Assembly (NCBI GenBank): GCA_029624815.1
Contig: JARSSH010000038.1
Location: 1 to 64,000, forward strand
Length of the DNA: 64,000 nt
Direction of reading: 5' to 3'
DNA from: Candidatus Competibacter sp.
GTDB lineage: Bacteria > Pseudomonadota > Gammaproteobacteria > Competibacterales > Competibacteraceae
In this document: positions 63,062-64,000 of the stretch, piece by piece
How the letters are laid out: the number at the start of each line of letters is the position of its first letter
Position numbering within the stretch: position 1 is the first letter of the stretch
Notes under the pieces: generated by a model
Told to the model about the DNA's origin: nothing
The model's database searches: none
What the model saw: the letters and a program-made list of their open reading frames with translations, nothing else
Program-made: the position numbers and the translations under genes

Positions 63062-63726
63062 GGCGTCAATCCATTATCGGGCCGCTTTGCGTAAGGGATT
63101 AAAGACGGCAGTGTCGTCACATCAACTGCCACGACCGCCGTGCTGAGCCGCGCTTGCACATCGGCAGGCAGAGTTGGCACATCGTCGAAGTAGTTGAGCG
63201 CCTTGAGCGTAATGAGCGGATTGAAGCTGCGCCCATAAACGACCTTTCCCGCCGCGAGCGCCGTTGGCAAATCAATCCCGTGCCGTAGCAGCGCATCCAG
63301 ATCAAGATAATCCTTCACTTCCGCCCGTTTCTGCACCACGGCGGCTTTCGTGCCGGCAAGGTCAAGCAGCGAAGCCACCCGCAGCCCCATCCCTTGCACT
63401 TCATCGTGGGCCGCGACTTGCCCCAAACCTAGCCCACCGAAAAACGAGACCAACACCGGCCCGTCGCGTTGTATGCGACAGGTTAGCGTGTTGGGCGCAA
63501 CCTGCACACGTTCGGCATTCTTGAGATAAGGCAGCGTGTTCGCCAGTTGGTCGGGGTCGAACGTGGCGTTCGAGAAAAAGTCGAAATCGACGGACGCGCG
63601 GTGTCCCAAGCGAAGCGCGAGGGCGGTACCACCGTAGAGGGTGAACGCCGCAGGTGTGGCCGTGAGTTCCGGCCACAGGTTGTGTTGCGGCTGGGGCAAC
63701 GTCGTCAGATCGGGAGTGAAAACCAT
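63058..63726 (-). CDS. AbiEii/AbiGii-type nucleotidyltransferase (putative toxin)
   Basis: 222 aa. FTLYGGTALALRLGHRASVD followed by FDFF is the nucleotidyltransferase signature of the AbiEii (DUF1814) family, with TKAAVVQKRAEVKDYLDLDAL as the second conserved block. Related toxins transfer nucleotides to tRNA or other targets and cause abortive infection. The usual AbiEi-type HTH antitoxin gene is not upstream; instead a 101-aa partner follows, overlapped by 4 bp. Confidence 0.85.
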   Translation of the reverse strand: MVFTPDLTTLPQPQHNLWPELTATPAAFTLYGGTALALRLGHRASVDFDFFSNATFDPDQLANTLPYLKNAERVQVAPNTLTCRIQRDGPVLVSFFGGLGLGQVAAHDEVQGMGLRVASLLDLAGTKAAVVQKRAEVKDYLDLDALLRHGIDLPTALAAGKVVYGRSFNPLITLKALNYFDDVPTLPADVQARLSTAVVAVDVTTLPSLIPYAKRPDNGLTP

Positions 63727-63895
63727 TGCGTGAATCTAGCCGTTGCCGGTTAATCTGTCCATGTCGGGAAGCGCGGAAGAAGATGTAACGTAATGGCGCT
63801 TATCCGGCTTCCGGGAGTTACAACCGAATCTGGTGTACGGGTGGGTTGAAGAAGGGCGGCGTACCCTGCTGAAATGAGGTTGACGAGACCGGCAT

Positions 63896-64000
63896 TCAGC
63901 GCGGAAAGAAGAGGTACGCCATGAGTGAAGATAGCGCAAGCGGGTTGGGGACGGGATAGCGGTTGGCGATCAACCCGATGAAGCACAGACAGAGCAGCAG
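63896..64000 (-). other. Open frame running off the right edge
   Basis: On the minus strand a frame enters from position 64000 and ends at the TGA at 63896-63898; it reads LCFIGLIANRYPVPNPLALS near the start. It could be the 3' end of a membrane protein beyond the window. Low certainty. GGCGTACC at 63858-63865 and GGTACGCC at 63913-63920 form an inverted repeat across its end. Confidence 0.25.

Overview
The window is a high-GC chromosomal segment that looks gammaproteobacterial. argH is divergent from hemCD-hemX-hemY, guaB-guaA is present, and UbiD, PolA, a HppA-type pyrophosphatase and malonyl-CoA decarboxylase are all intact. A PhaJ-like hydratase, a Marinobacter-type fatty acyl-CoA reductase and a K+-type membrane pyrophosphatase suggest a storage-polymer-forming relative of the Competibacter/Contendobacter group. 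That placement is inference; no rRNA is present to settle it.

Layout: 0-1.8 kb is an AT-rich type II restriction-modification pair (HNH nuclease and Dam-type methylase). 1.9-7.8 kb holds argH and the haem genes hemC, hemD, hemX and hemY. 7.9-9.9 kb is an AT-richer AAA ATPase plus DUF4276 (TOPRIM-like) pair that resembles an immune module. 9.9-15.9 kb holds ubiD with a ferredoxin-type reductase and a TRAP transporter whose binding protein is convergent with its permeases. 15.9-17.7 kb has a consensus sigma70 promoter, a strongly structured untranslated region, rtcB and a small basic-protein gene. 17.7-19 kb has a DUF2782 protein and a Mut7-C RNase-like protein.

19.1-24.9 kb is the most unusual locus. 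It is one six-gene, translationally coupled operon, mntA1-hepT1-mod-mntA2-hepT2-res, in which two different HEPN/MNT toxin-antitoxin pairs are interleaved with the two subunits of a type III restriction-modification enzyme. Next come polA with a repeat-derived in-frame insertion, an orphan atpC, larC, a CBS-domain protein, hppA with a strong terminator, a haloacid dehalogenase, a DUF423 protein, fruK followed by a tiny remnant of a fructose-PTS EIIC gene, a glycerate kinase and tRNA-Ser(CGA). 37-47.6 kb carries a TPR-like membrane protein, tadA, guaA, guaB, bluB, an IS200-like element, an AT-rich zinc-ribbon membrane protein, xseA and an alpha/beta hydrolase.

47.6-62.3 kb is dominated by acyl-CoA metabolism: fadD divergent from a bifunctional fatty acyl-CoA reductase, a PhaJ-like hydratase, etfBA with an acyl-CoA dehydrogenase, and malonyl-CoA decarboxylase. 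A peroxiredoxin and a PP2C phosphatase/Ser-Thr kinase-FGE signalling pair lie among them. The right edge (62.2-64 kb) is accessory: a PP2C remnant, a roughly 104-bp inverted-repeat (MITE-like) element and an AbiEii-type nucleotidyltransferase with its partner.

Short CCCTCTCCC/GGGAGAGGG palindromes recur between genes and inside two reading frames. Statements about base composition are by eye.
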